A stretch of 64,000 nucleotides of DNA from Anaerolineales bacterium (GCA_019637675.1 JAHBVE010000001.1:558001-622000), one strand, 5' to 3'; counted from the first letter of the stretch, positions 24,138-31,751 are shown. A program made the numbers and translations. The notes: generated by a model from the sequence alone, not told the origin.

Positions 24138-25073
24138 ATGGCGACGATACACACCCTCACGCAACACCACAGCAGCAGCCTGCTGGATGCAGTCGGCCGC
24201 ACCCCGCTGCTCGCCTTGCCCCGCCTGGGCGCAGGGCTGCCGCCCGGCGTCAGCCTGTACGCCAAGGCGGAGTGGTTCAACCCCAGCGGCTCGGTCAAAG
24301 ACCGGCCGGCGGCCGGCATTCTGCGGGCCGCGCTCGAGTCCGGCGCGCTGCGGCCGGGCGTAACCCTGCTCGACTCCACCTCCGGCAACATGGGCATCGC
24401 CTACGCCACCCTGGGCGCCTCGCTGGGCATCCCCGTGCGGCTGGCGCTGCCCGCCAGCGCCAGCCCCGAGCGCTTCGCCATGCTGGGCGCCCTCGGCGCC
24501 CAGCTCGAGCGCAGTGATGCGCTCGAGGGCTCGGACGGCGCCATCCTGCTGGCGCAGCAGATTGCTGCGCACGAAGGCGCCGCGATTTATTACGCCGACC
24601 AGTACAACAACCCGGCCAACTGGCGTGCCCATTACCTCGGCACCGGGCCGGAGATCTGGCAGCAGACCCGCAGCCAGGTGACCCACTTCGTGGCTGGCCT
24701 AGGCACCAGCGGCACGCTGATGGGCGCAGGGCGCTACCTGCGTGAACGCAACCAGAGTGTCCGCATCATCGCCTTCCAGCCGGATGGCCCGTTCCACGGC
24801 CTGGAAGGGCTGAAGCACATGCCCAGTGCCATCCGCCCCGGCATCTACGACCCCAACTTCGCCGACGAAACTCTGGAGATCAGCACCGAAGACGCTCAGG
24901 CCATGACCCAGCGCCTGGCGCGCGAGGAAGGGCTGTTCGTGGGCGTCTCCTCGGGCGCGGCCGCCGCCGCCGCGCTGCGCGTGGCGGCCCGCCTGCAGGC
25001 GGGCAGGGTGGTCACCGTGTTTCCCGACGGCGGTTTGAAATACGTCAGCCAATCCTTATGGGAGCGCGCATGA
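24138..25073 (+). CDS. cysM: Cysteine synthase, CysM type (PLP-dependent)
   Basis: 311 residues from ATG 24138 (a TTG at 24123 would add five). It is a fold-type II PLP enzyme: AEWFNPSGSVKDRPA with the PLP lysine at Lys54, STSGNMGIAYA as the substrate loop, and GLGTSGTLMGAGRYL for the phosphate. GLKHMPSAIRPGIYDP resembles the CysO-dependent CysM of mycobacteria. Clustering with a Mec-type peptidase, a CysO-type carrier and an E1 enzyme suggests it uses a thiocarboxylated carrier, possibly with O-phosphoserine, rather than free sulfide. It forms an ATGA overlap with mec. Substrate choice needs biochemical proof. Confidence 0.9.
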   Translation: MATIHTLTQHHSSSLLDAVGRTPLLALPRLGAGLPPGVSLYAKAEWFNPSGSVKDRPAAGILRAALESGALRPGVTLLDSTSGNMGIAYATLGASLGIPVRLALPASASPERFAMLGALGAQLERSDALEGSDGAILLAQQIAAHEGAAIYYADQYNNPANWRAHYLGTGPEIWQQTRSQVTHFVAGLGTSGTLMGAGRYLRERNQSVRIIAFQPDGPFHGLEGLKHMPSAIRPGIYDPNFADETLEISTEDAQAMTQRLAREEGLFVGVSSGAAAAAALRVAARLQAGRVVTVFPDGGLKYVSQSLWERA

Positions 25074-25498
25074 GCTTTACCTTGAGCAAAGTCCTGCTGG
25101 AGCAGATCCACACCCATGCCGCCGCCAGCTACCCGGAGGAGGGCGCCGGCTTCGTGCTCGGCCGCCTGGAGGGCGAGGAGCGCGTCGGCCTGGCGCTGCA
25201 CCTGGCCCCCAACCTGCGCGAGCAGGCCGCCCGCGCCCGCCGCTATCTGCTCGACCCGCGTGAGTTCTTGCGCGCCGAGCAGGCCGCCGAAGCCAAGGGC
25301 CTGGAGCTCATCGCCATCTTCCATTCCCACCCAGACCATCCCAATGTGCCCTCTGAGTTTGACCGCGAGTGGGCGCTGCCCTGGTTCAGCTACCTCATCA
25401 CCAGCGTGCGGGATGGCCAGGCCACCGAAACGCGTTCGTGGCGTCTGGCCGACGCCCGCATCCAATTCGTTGAAGAACCCATCATCCTGAAGGAGTGA
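25070..25498 (+). CDS. mec: JAMM/MPN+ metallopeptidase (Mec-like)
   Basis: 142 residues. The JAMM zinc site is complete: Glu in YPEEGAGF (23 or 24), then HSHPDHPNVPSEFD at 85-98, which is H-x-H, seven residues, Ser95, two residues, Asp98. In mycobacteria Mec releases cysteine from the CysO-cysteine adduct. Here it sits between cysM and a cysO fusion gene. Because that carrier has extra sequence after its Gly-Gly, this peptidase might also mature the carrier, as QbsD and HcyD do elsewhere; that is inference. The start overlaps cysM as ATGA. Confidence 0.9.
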   Translation: MSFTLSKVLLEQIHTHAAASYPEEGAGFVLGRLEGEERVGLALHLAPNLREQAARARRYLLDPREFLRAEQAAEAKGLELIAIFHSHPDHPNVPSEFDREWALPWFSYLITSVRDGQATETRSWRLADARIQFVEEPIILKE

Positions 25499-25499
25499 C

Positions 25500-26264
25500 A
25501 TGGCTACTTTGCACATCCCCACACCCTTGCGCCCCTATGCGGGCGGCCAGCGCCAGATCGAGGTCGGCGCGGCCAATGTGGACGCGGCGCTGCAGGAACT
25601 CGTCGCCGCTCATCCAGATCTCAAGAAGCACCTGTTCACCGAGGAAGGCGAACTGCGCCGCTTCGTCAACGTGTTCGTGAACGACGAGAACTCGCGTGAC
25701 TTCAACGGTGGCGCCACGGCGATACAGCCGGGCGACACCGTGCTCATACTGCCCAGCATTGCCGGCGGCAAAGGCAAACCCGCCAGCACGAAACTATCCA
25801 AAGTGGATCACGCTGCCTTGCGCACCAATCAGGCCTTCATCATCGGCCTCAGCCTGGCCGCCTTCATTGCCAATGTGCCCCTGCTGGCCGGCTTGGTGAG
25901 CCTTGCCATGCTGCTGGGCGCCTTGGTGGTGCGGCCGGCCTTCGGTTTCGTGTACAGCGGCTTCTTCAAGCCGCTGGGTCTGCTCGATCCCGAAGTGCTC
26001 GCCGACAACCCGGAGCCGCATCGCTTCGCCCAGGGTTTCGGCGCGCTGGTGCTGCTTGCAGGCTTTGCTGCCTTGCTGGCCGGCAATGCTGGGCTCGGCT
26101 GGGCTTTGGTCTGGCTGGTGATCGGCCTGGCCGCGCTCAACCTGTTCGCCGGGTTCTGCGCCGGCTGTGCGGTGTACTACTGGCTCAACCGCCTGGGCGC
26201 GCCCGGCTTCGCCAAGGCCGCCCCGCAAGGCACCTTCCCTGGGATGCGCCCGCGCGCCAGCTAG
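25500..26264 (+). CDS. CysO/MoaD-type sulfur carrier fused to membrane DUF4395 domain
   Basis: 254 residues with AAGGAG before the ATG. Residues 1-90 are a ubiquitin-like beta-grasp carrier: RQIEVGAANVDAALQEL, LRRFVNVFVNDEN and DTVLILPSIAGG. The Gly-Gly pair is at 89-90. Normally it ends the protein, because its terminal carboxylate is adenylated and thiocarboxylated. Here KGKPAST follows, then a DUF4395 domain (about 105-235) with about four membrane helices and FCAGCAVYYWLNRLG, which carries a CxxC pair. The carrier therefore either requires cleavage after Gly90 or works in a different way. DUF4395 often neighbours thioredoxin-like genes, as here. Confidence 0.85.
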   Translation: MATLHIPTPLRPYAGGQRQIEVGAANVDAALQELVAAHPDLKKHLFTEEGELRRFVNVFVNDENSRDFNGGATAIQPGDTVLILPSIAGGKGKPASTKLSKVDHAALRTNQAFIIGLSLAAFIANVPLLAGLVSLAMLLGALVVRPAFGFVYSGFFKPLGLLDPEVLADNPEPHRFAQGFGALVLLAGFAALLAGNAGLGWALVWLVIGLAALNLFAGFCAGCAVYYWLNRLGAPGFAKAAPQGTFPGMRPRAS

Positions 26265-26738
26265 ATGGACATTCTCATCCGCGCCATCTATGCCGCACTG
26301 ATCGCAGTCGGCGCCTGGCTACTGTATGCAGCCTGGCGCCGCTGGCGGCTGGCGCGGTTGCAGACCCCGCAGTTGGGGCTCGAAAGCTGGCGGGGGGATG
26401 GCCCGGCCATCCTGTACTTCACCACGCCGGACTGCGTGCCATGCAAGACCCAGCAGCGGCCGGAGCTGCGCCGCCTGGTGGAGCTGGATGCCAGGGTGCA
26501 GGTGATCCAAATAGACGCCACTCAGCAGCCAAAGGTGGCAGACTATTGGGGCGTGCTCTCGGTGCCTACTACCTTCGTCATCAACTCCCGCGGTCAGGCC
26601 CGCGCCATGAACCCGGGCGTGGCCCGCGCCGACAAGCTGCTCCGCCAACTGGCACAGGCCGAGCAGCCGCCGGATGAGGCAGATACTGCCAAACCAGACT
26701 CGACAAACTTTGTAAAATATCAAGGACGAATTGAATGA
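26265..26738 (+). CDS. Membrane-anchored thioredoxin-like protein
   Basis: 157 residues starting directly after the previous TAG. One N-terminal membrane helix (5-24) is followed by a basic stretch and a thioredoxin fold with FTTPDCVPCKTQQRPEL (CxxC at 57 and 60) and a cis-Pro loop VLSVPTTFVIN. The KRxR-rich segment after the helix suggests that the domain is cytoplasmic. It probably reduces a disulfide or persulfide linked to the neighbouring carrier/DUF4395 protein, which has its own CxxC. It overlaps moeZ as ATGA. Confidence 0.88.
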   Translation: MDILIRAIYAALIAVGAWLLYAAWRRWRLARLQTPQLGLESWRGDGPAILYFTTPDCVPCKTQQRPELRRLVELDARVQVIQIDATQQPKVADYWGVLSVPTTFVINSRGQARAMNPGVARADKLLRQLAQAEQPPDEADTAKPDSTNFVKYQGRIE

Positions 26739-27889
26739 GCGCTCAACTTTCTCGTGATGACCTAATGCGCTATTCGCGCCATCTGCTGATCCCCGAAGTG
26801 GGCTTGGCCGGCCAGCAAAAGCTGCGCAACGCCTCCGTGCTGCTGATCGGCACCGGCGGCCTCGGCTCGCCGGCCGCCATGTACCTGGCGGCGGCGGGCG
26901 TGGGCCGCATTGGCCTGGTGGACTATGACGTGGTGGATGCATCCAACCTGCAGCGCCAGGTCATCCACGGCACGGCCCAGCTGGGCACGCTCAAGGTCGA
27001 ATCAGCCCGCCAGCGCATTCTGGATATCAACCCCACCGTCCAGGTGGATGTGCATAATGTGCTCTTCACCTCCGCCAATGCGCTCGAGATCGCCCAGGGC
27101 TACGACCTCATCATTGACGGCACCGACAATTTCCCCACGCGCTATCTGGTGAACGATGTCAGCGTCAAGCTGGGCATCCCCAATGTGTACGGCTCCATCT
27201 TCCGCTTTGACGGCCAGGTCAGCGTCTTCGACGCCCAGCACGGCCCGTGCTACCGCTGCCTCTTCCCCGAGCCGCCGCCGCCCGGCCTGGTGCCATCCTG
27301 CGCTGAGGGCGGCGTGCTGGGCGTGCTGCCCGGCATCATCGGCAGCCTGCAAGCCAGCGAAGGCATAAAGGTCCTGCTGGGTATTGGCGAGAGCCTGGTA
27401 GGGCGCCTGTTGCTCTTCAATGCGCTGGATATGCGTATAGAATTCGTCAAGCTGCGCAAAGACCCCAACTGCGTCGTGTGCAGCCAACCCGCAGACAAGA
27501 TCGAGCTGATAGACTACGAAGCGTTCTGTGGTCTGCCCGCTCACGACCACGATGAGGCAAGCATGGACAAGAAATACGAGATCGCTCCCAAGGAGCTGGC
27601 CGAGCAGCTCAAGAACGGCTCGCAGGTCAAGGTCATTGACGTGCGCGAGCCGCATGAGTTGGCCATCTCACGCATCGAAGGCAGCCTTGACATTCCGCTG
27701 GGCGAGATCGCCGCACGCCTTTCGGAGCTCGACACCGCCAACGAATACGTGGTCATGTGCCGCGTCGGCGGGCGCTCGGCCCGGGCTGTGGAGCTGATGC
27801 TGGCGGCTGGCTTCGGCAAGGTCAAGAATCTGGTCGGCGGCATCAACGCCTGGGCCGAGGATGTGGACCCGGATCTGCCGGTCTATTAG
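26735..27889 (+). CDS. moeZ: E1-like adenylyltransferase/sulfurtransferase (MoeZ type)
   Basis: 384 residues. Residues 1-250 are a ThiF/MoeB domain: ATP site LLIGTGGLGSPAAMYLAAAG, NLQRQVIHGT, zinc ligands Cys172, Cys175, Cys246 and Cys249, and Cys189 in SCAEGGVLG. Residues 280-384 are a rhodanese domain with active Cys342 in VVMCRVGGRSA. MoeZ-type proteins adenylate the carrier's C-terminal Gly and then place sulfur on it. In this operon it should charge the CysO-type carrier for cysteine synthesis, and possibly carriers for molybdopterin as well. Confidence 0.94.
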   Translation: MSAQLSRDDLMRYSRHLLIPEVGLAGQQKLRNASVLLIGTGGLGSPAAMYLAAAGVGRIGLVDYDVVDASNLQRQVIHGTAQLGTLKVESARQRILDINPTVQVDVHNVLFTSANALEIAQGYDLIIDGTDNFPTRYLVNDVSVKLGIPNVYGSIFRFDGQVSVFDAQHGPCYRCLFPEPPPPGLVPSCAEGGVLGVLPGIIGSLQASEGIKVLLGIGESLVGRLLLFNALDMRIEFVKLRKDPNCVVCSQPADKIELIDYEAFCGLPAHDHDEASMDKKYEIAPKELAEQLKNGSQVKVIDVREPHELAISRIEGSLDIPLGEIAARLSELDTANEYVVMCRVGGRSARAVELMLAAGFGKVKNLVGGINAWAEDVDPDLPVY

Positions 27890-27895
27890 CCGTAG

Positions 27896-27939
27896 GCTGT
27901 AAGCCATCAGCCTTAAGCTGAGAGCTGATGGCTTACAGC
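27896..27939. repeat. Perfect 16-bp stem hairpin after moeZ
   Basis: GCTGTAAGCCATCAGC (27896-27911) has an exact complement at 27924-27939 with a 12-base loop. No T-run follows. It could be a weak terminator, a processing site or a copy of an intergenic repeat. Confidence 0.75.
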
Positions 27940-27979
27940 TGATCGCTTGCTCCTGGGACTATAATCACCCCCATTCGCC

Positions 27980-28843
27980 ATGAACGCTGACACCAACTCC
28001 CGCAAAACCATCCTGATCGTGCTGGCCCATCCCGATGATGAATCCTTCGGCATGGGCGGTACCATCGCCTACTACGACACCCAGGGCGTGGACGTGCATC
28101 TGGCCTGCGCCACCCGCGGCGAGGCCGGCACCGTGGACGCGGAGTACCTGACCAAGTACAACACCATCGCCGAGCTGCGCGAAGCTGAACTGTTGTGCGC
28201 CGCAGATGCGCTCGGCTTGAAGAGTGTCAACTTCCTCGAATACCGCGACAGCGGTATGGTGGGCTCCGAGGACAACCGCCGCCCCGAGGCCCTGGTGCAA
28301 GCTCCGCTGGAGCAGGTCGCCGGGCGCATCGTCGCCCTCATCCGCCGCCTGCGCCCGCAAGTCGTCATCACCTTTGACGAGACCGGCGGCTACTACCACC
28401 CGGACCATATCCACATTCACAAAGCCACCGTGGCCGCCTTCCACGCCGCCGGCGACGCCAGCCAGTACCCGGAGGCGGGCGCGCCGTACCAGCCGGCCAT
28501 GCTGTACGTCAATGCCCGCAACCGTGCCCGCTTGCGCCAGGCGGTGTTCTTCATGCGCCTGGTGGGCAAAGACCCCTCCAAAGTGGGCCGCAATCAGGAT
28601 ATTGACCTGACCGTGCTGGCGCGTGACAAAGACACGCCGCCACACGTCACCATCAACTACCGCAGCGTCCAAGCGCGCAAGGACAAGGCGGATGCCTGCC
28701 ACGCCAGCCAGGGTGGGGGGCGCTTCATTGGCTCCAACCTGCTGGAGATCGTGGCCCGCTGGCTGGGCAACAAGGACCGCTTCACCCGCATTTATCCCCC
28801 CGCAGCAGACAACTACCGCACCACTGACCTGTTTGCCAGCTAG
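27980..28843 (+). CDS. PIG-L/LmbE-family zinc deacetylase
   Basis: 287 residues. Zinc motif AHPDDE at 16-21 and HPDH near 139 are complete, and VDVHLACATRGEAGT and LREAELLCAADALG are typical of MshB/BshB-like enzymes. The family removes acetyl groups from GlcNAc conjugates, including mycothiol and bacillithiol precursors. Its place after a cysteine-synthesis operon suits a low-molecular-weight thiol role, but it has its own TATAAT (27960-27965) and could act on a cell-wall sugar instead. Confidence 0.85.
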   Translation: MNADTNSRKTILIVLAHPDDESFGMGGTIAYYDTQGVDVHLACATRGEAGTVDAEYLTKYNTIAELREAELLCAADALGLKSVNFLEYRDSGMVGSEDNRRPEALVQAPLEQVAGRIVALIRRLRPQVVITFDETGGYYHPDHIHIHKATVAAFHAAGDASQYPEAGAPYQPAMLYVNARNRARLRQAVFFMRLVGKDPSKVGRNQDIDLTVLARDKDTPPHVTINYRSVQARKDKADACHASQGGGRFIGSNLLEIVARWLGNKDRFTRIYPPAADNYRTTDLFAS

Positions 28844-28860
28844 CCCCGTTGTGGTACAAT
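28833..28860 (+). promoter_or_regulatory. rplS promoter
   Basis: TTGCCA (28833-28838) and TACAAT (28855-28860) with a 16-base spacer; the -35 box lies inside the end of the PIG-L gene. The predicted leader is about 28 bases long and contains AAGGA before the ATG. Confidence 0.7.
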
Positions 28861-28895
28861 CCTGCGCTGTTTGTGAAACCTGATAAGGAATATAC

Positions 28896-29246
28896 ATGTC
28901 TGACTTGCTGAAGGCCGTTGAGGCCAAGAAAAACGAGAATATCCCCGCCCTGCGCCCCGGTGACCTGGTGAGCGTTCACGTCAAGATCAAAGAAGGTGAC
29001 CGTGAGCGCATTCAGGAGTTCAAGGGTACCGTGCTCAAGGCTGGCGGCTCCCGCAATAGCCGCAACTTCACCGTGCGCCGCATGGCCAGCAATGGCATCG
29101 GTGTGGAGCGCACCTTCCTGACCGCTTCTCCGCTGATCGAGAAGGTCGTTGTGGAGCGTCACTCCAAGGTGCGTCGCGCCAACCTGGGCTACCTGCGCAA
29201 TGTGAGCGGCAAGAAGGCCCGCCTCAAGCAGAGGTTCGTCAAGTAA
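28896..29246 (+). CDS. rplS: 50S ribosomal protein L19
   Basis: 116 residues, normal for L19. PGDLVSVHVKIKEGDRERIQEFKGTVL, NFTVRRMASNGIGVERTFL and SPLIEKVVVERHSKVRRANLGYLR are diagnostic. It binds at the 30S-50S interface of the ribosome. AAGGA lies just upstream. A good terminator follows. The usual companions rpsP, rimM and trmD are not adjacent here. Confidence 0.98.
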   Translation: MSDLLKAVEAKKNENIPALRPGDLVSVHVKIKEGDRERIQEFKGTVLKAGGSRNSRNFTVRRMASNGIGVERTFLTASPLIEKVVVERHSKVRRANLGYLRNVSGKKARLKQRFVK

Positions 29247-29270
29247 GGTTTTTGCATCTGGTATAACCGA

Positions 29271-29298
29271 GAGCGCAGCCACCGCTGCGCTCTTTTTT
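29271..29298 (+). terminator. rplS intrinsic terminator
   Basis: GAGCGCAGC (29271-29279) pairs with GCTGCGCTC (29284-29292) around a CACC loop, followed by TTTTTT. The murI ATG lies only 7 bases beyond the T-run. Confidence 0.93.
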
Positions 29299-29305
29299 AT
29301 TGCCT

Positions 29306-30166
29306 ATGACCGCTTCCTCTCGCCCCATTGGCGCTTTCGACTCCGGCGTTGGCGGCCTCAGCGTGCTGCGCGCCTTGCGCGCTCAGCTGCCGGCCGAGGA
29401 CATCATCTACTTTGCCGACCAGGCGCATGTACCCTACGGCCCGCGCGGGCTGGATGAGGTGCGCCGCTTCTCTGAAGCCATTGCCCGCTATCTCATCGCC
29501 CAGGGCGCCAAGCTGATCGTCATCCCCTGCAACACCGCCTCCGCCGCCGCACTGAAGCCGCTGCGCCAGCAGTACCCTGATCTGCCTATCGTAGGCATGG
29601 AGCCGGCCGTCAAGCCCGCCGCCGAGCATACCGAAAGCGGTGTTGTGGGCGTGCTGGCCACGCCCACAACTTTTGAAGGCGAGCTGTACGCCTCGGTCGT
29701 GGAGCGCTTTGCCCAGGGCGTGACCGTGCTGCAGGATGCCTGCCCCGGCCTGGTGGAGGAGATCGAAGCCGGCCGCGCCAACGGGCCGCAGGCCCGCCGC
29801 ATCCTGGAGGCCGCCCTGCAGCCCATGCTGGGCAGCGGCATGGATACGGTGGTGCTGGGCTGCACGCATTACCCCTTTGCGTTCGATACGATCCGGGACA
29901 TTGTTGGCCCGGCGGTGCGCCTGGTGGACCCGGCCCCCGCCGTGGCCCGCCGCGTCGAGAGCCTGCTGGCCGAAGGCGGCCTGGCCGCCGCGAGCGGGGT
30001 GGGGGCTACGCGCGAGCGCGGAGTTACGCGCTACATGACCAGCGGCGACCCCGCGGCCATGCAGCAGCGCGTCCACGAGCTACTGGGCGAGGATGCTGTC
30101 GTTGAACGGGTGGACTGGCTAGCTGGGGAGATCCATCCACAGATGAACACAGATAAACACAGATGA
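29306..30166 (+). CDS. murI: Glutamate racemase
   Basis: 286 residues. FDSGVGGLSVL, IYFADQAHVPYG, VIPCNTASA (first catalytic Cys) and VLGCTHYPF (second) are diagnostic. It makes D-glutamate for peptidoglycan. The last ten residues (HPQMNTDKHR) and the stop are encoded by the left copy of a 30-bp repeat flanking the next gene, so the natural C-terminus may have been replaced or extended by an insertion. A TTG at 29300 would add two residues; I prefer ATG 29306. Confidence 0.93.
   Translation: MTASSRPIGAFDSGVGGLSVLRALRAQLPAEDIIYFADQAHVPYGPRGLDEVRRFSEAIARYLIAQGAKLIVIPCNTASAAALKPLRQQYPDLPIVGMEPAVKPAAEHTESGVVGVLATPTTFEGELYASVVERFAQGVTVLQDACPGLVEEIEAGRANGPQARRILEAALQPMLGSGMDTVVLGCTHYPFAFDTIRDIVGPAVRLVDPAPAVARRVESLLAEGGLAAASGVGATRERGVTRYMTSGDPAAMQQRVHELLGEDAVVERVDWLAGEIHPQMNTDKHR
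30137..30166 (+). repeat. Left inverted repeat of the GxxExxY unit
   Basis: Three ~10-bp units, CCACAGATGA, ACACAGATAA and ACACAGATGA. It matches the inverted right copy (30581-30610) at 28 of 30 positions. It overlaps the murI 3' end including its stop codon. Confidence 0.88.
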
Positions 30167-30550
30167 TTATTCTTGCCGGCCAGCTATACGCTTGATTTGC
30201 ACCCTTGGGGATCCAAAATTGATCAATAGAGCAAGAGACAGACTAGAAGCTTTCAAATAGTTGAGGCACTGGGCGGTATGTGCTTTATCCAGTGCACTGA
30301 GTGCTTTGATTTCCAAGATAACTCGGTTCTCGATCACAAAATCTGCAATATATTCACCTACTACAACCCCCTTATAGCGAACAGTAAAGAGCTGTTGTTG
30401 AGAAAAATGCAAATTGCTTTGGCGAAGTTCCACCGCCATGGCATTTTCATAAACTTTCTCAAGAAAACCCGCGCCTAGCTCGTTAGATACTTTAAATGCC
30501 GCACCGATAATTGCTTCAGTGTAGTTATTCAGGCTTTGCAGTTCTGCCAT
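30167..30550 (-). CDS. GxxExxY-family protein
   Basis: 127 residues. It carries the family signature GFLEKVY and then VELRQSNLHFSQQQLFTVRYK, with a nuclease-like core EYIADFVIENRVILEIKA that resembles a PD-(D/E)xK site (Asp, then ExK). The function is unknown. It lies between two inverted copies of a 30-bp repeat, with its stop directly next to the left copy. It is more AT-rich than its neighbours, consistent with acquisition from elsewhere. Relatives are commonly found beside the same CACAGAT repeat type (established from general knowledge). Confidence 0.85.
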   Translation of the reverse strand: MAELQSLNNYTEAIIGAAFKVSNELGAGFLEKVYENAMAVELRQSNLHFSQQQLFTVRYKGVVVGEYIADFVIENRVILEIKALSALDKAHTAQCLNYLKASSLSLALLINFGSPRVQIKRIAGRQE

Positions 30551-30580
30551 TTTGGGTCTTCCCCCACCAGCTGCATGGTT

Positions 30581-30610
30581 TTATCTGTGTGTATCTGTGT
30601 TCATCTGTGG
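30581..30610 (-). repeat. Right inverted repeat of the GxxExxY unit
   Basis: TTATCTGTGT, GTATCTGTGT and TCATCTGTGG in order, the inverse of the left repeat with two mismatches. With the left copy it bounds a 474-bp unit. No clear target-site duplication is seen outside. Confidence 0.88.
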
Positions 30611-30626
30611 ACAGTTTTGTCTTTGT

Positions 30627-31247
30627 CTACTTATCCGCGGGCTGAATACCCGCCCGCTGCAGCGACACCTCGATCCCCTTGAAGTTCTCGAACGACAGAT
30701 CCATAAAACGCAGCCCGTACAGGTCCTTCAGGCGGCGGAAGATGCTGATATACGTCTCCGGCAGGCGCTGCTCCCAGTCCAGGCCCAGCTGCTGCGCCGC
30801 CGCCTGGATCGGCTCCGGTTCCGTGCCCTCGATCTCAATAAAGTTGCCGTAGGGCATCTCGTCCAGCGTCACCTTCAGCCCATCCATCGCATAAGTCGTG
30901 CGGTGCTTCTCGTACATGAACTTGGAGCCAAAGCCCAGCGCCTCGATCAACTTCTGCGCCTGGGTGAAGTTCGACACATCGAACTCGATCTCCTGGCGCG
31001 CCAGCACGCCGCCCAGCGTCGTGCTCGGCCCCTTGAAGGTCATGTGGCTGCTGTTGTCGCGGCGCAGGCGCAGCATGCAGTGCGCCTGGCCCAGCGCCCC
31101 GTTGGGGCTGTCAAAGCGCAGGTTGAACTCATGCGTGCGCGGGTGCAGCAGGGTCGCCCCCGTCTCAACCAGGCGGCGCTCCAGCTCAGGCAGGCTGCTG
31201 ATATGGAATTTGACTTCTAGTTCTTTGTCACCAACTTGCGTAACCAT
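30627..31247 (-). CDS. CYTH-domain protein (class IV adenylate cyclase-like)
   Basis: 206 residues. The N-terminal ExExK motif (ELEVK) begins a CYTH triphosphate tunnel. LRLRRDNSSHMTFKGP, RQEIEFDVSN, YEKHRTTYAMDG and TLDEMPYGNFIEIEG supply the alternating charged residues that bind triphosphate and metal. The family includes class IV adenylate cyclases, thiamine triphosphatases and inorganic triphosphatases, and sequence alone does not decide. It lies 3 bases before the biotin carrier gene in the carboxylase unit, perhaps as its last co-transcribed member. Confidence 0.85.
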   Translation of the reverse strand: MVTQVGDKELEVKFHISSLPELERRLVETGATLLHPRTHEFNLRFDSPNGALGQAHCMLRLRRDNSSHMTFKGPSTTLGGVLARQEIEFDVSNFTQAQKLIEALGFGSKFMYEKHRTTYAMDGLKVTLDEMPYGNFIEIEGTEPEPIQAAAQQLGLDWEQRLPETYISIFRRLKDLYGLRFMDLSFENFKGIEVSLQRAGIQPADK

Positions 31248-31250
31248 GGC

Positions 31251-31751
31251 TTATTCAACACTTATCATGCTCTGGCGTTGCTCAACGCTGTCGCCAGCTT
31301 TCACTTGAATGCGGCTCACTTTGCCGTCCCGTGGCGATTTCAGCTCGTTCTGCATCTTCATCGATTCCAGGATCACCAAAACCTGGCCCTTTTTGACCTC
31401 ATCGCCCTCGTTCACCGAGACCTTGACGATCAGGCCCGGCATGGGCGCCTTCAGCACGAACTCGCCGCCTTCGCCGCTGCCCCCGCCGCCGGCGGCGCGC
31501 AAGCGCTTCTCGCGCTCATCTTCCACCCGGGCGGTATGCAGCACGCCGCGCAGCAGCACCTGCAGGTCATCTTCCTCGCCGGTGTAAACGTGGGCCTGGT
31601 ATGACTTGCCGTCCACCAGCAGCGAGTAGATCGGCTGCCCGCTCACGGATTTAAAGTCTACCTCCACCACTTTGCCATTGATGCTCACCTGGCGCGGGCT
31701 CAGGATCTCAACTTCGTATTGCGTATCGTCGATCGTCGTTATGTATTTCAT
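31251..31751 (-). CDS. Biotin carboxyl carrier protein of acyl-CoA carboxylase
   Basis: 166 residues from ATG 31751. Residues about 92-166 are a biotinyl domain: LKAPMPGLIVKVSVNEGDEVKKGQ, then ESMKMQ with the biotinylated lysine at Lys132. The N-terminal ~85 residues (YITTIDDTQYEVEIL) are the adaptor seen in glutaconyl/propionyl-CoA carboxylase carriers, and a Gly-rich hinge separates them. The start shares one base with the biotin carboxylase stop (TGATG). It carries CO2 between the carboxylase and the carboxyltransferase. Confidence 0.92.
   Translation of the reverse strand: MKYITTIDDTQYEVEILSPRQVSINGKVVEVDFKSVSGQPIYSLLVDGKSYQAHVYTGEEDDLQVLLRGVLHTARVEDEREKRLRAAGGGGSGEGGEFVLKAPMPGLIVKVSVNEGDEVKKGQVLVILESMKMQNELKSPRDGKVSRIQVKAGDSVEQRQSMISVE

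Noticed and set aside
30137..30610. Classical insertion sequence
   Set aside because: No transposase and no target duplication; the only gene is a GxxExxY protein, so it is reported as a candidate cassette instead.
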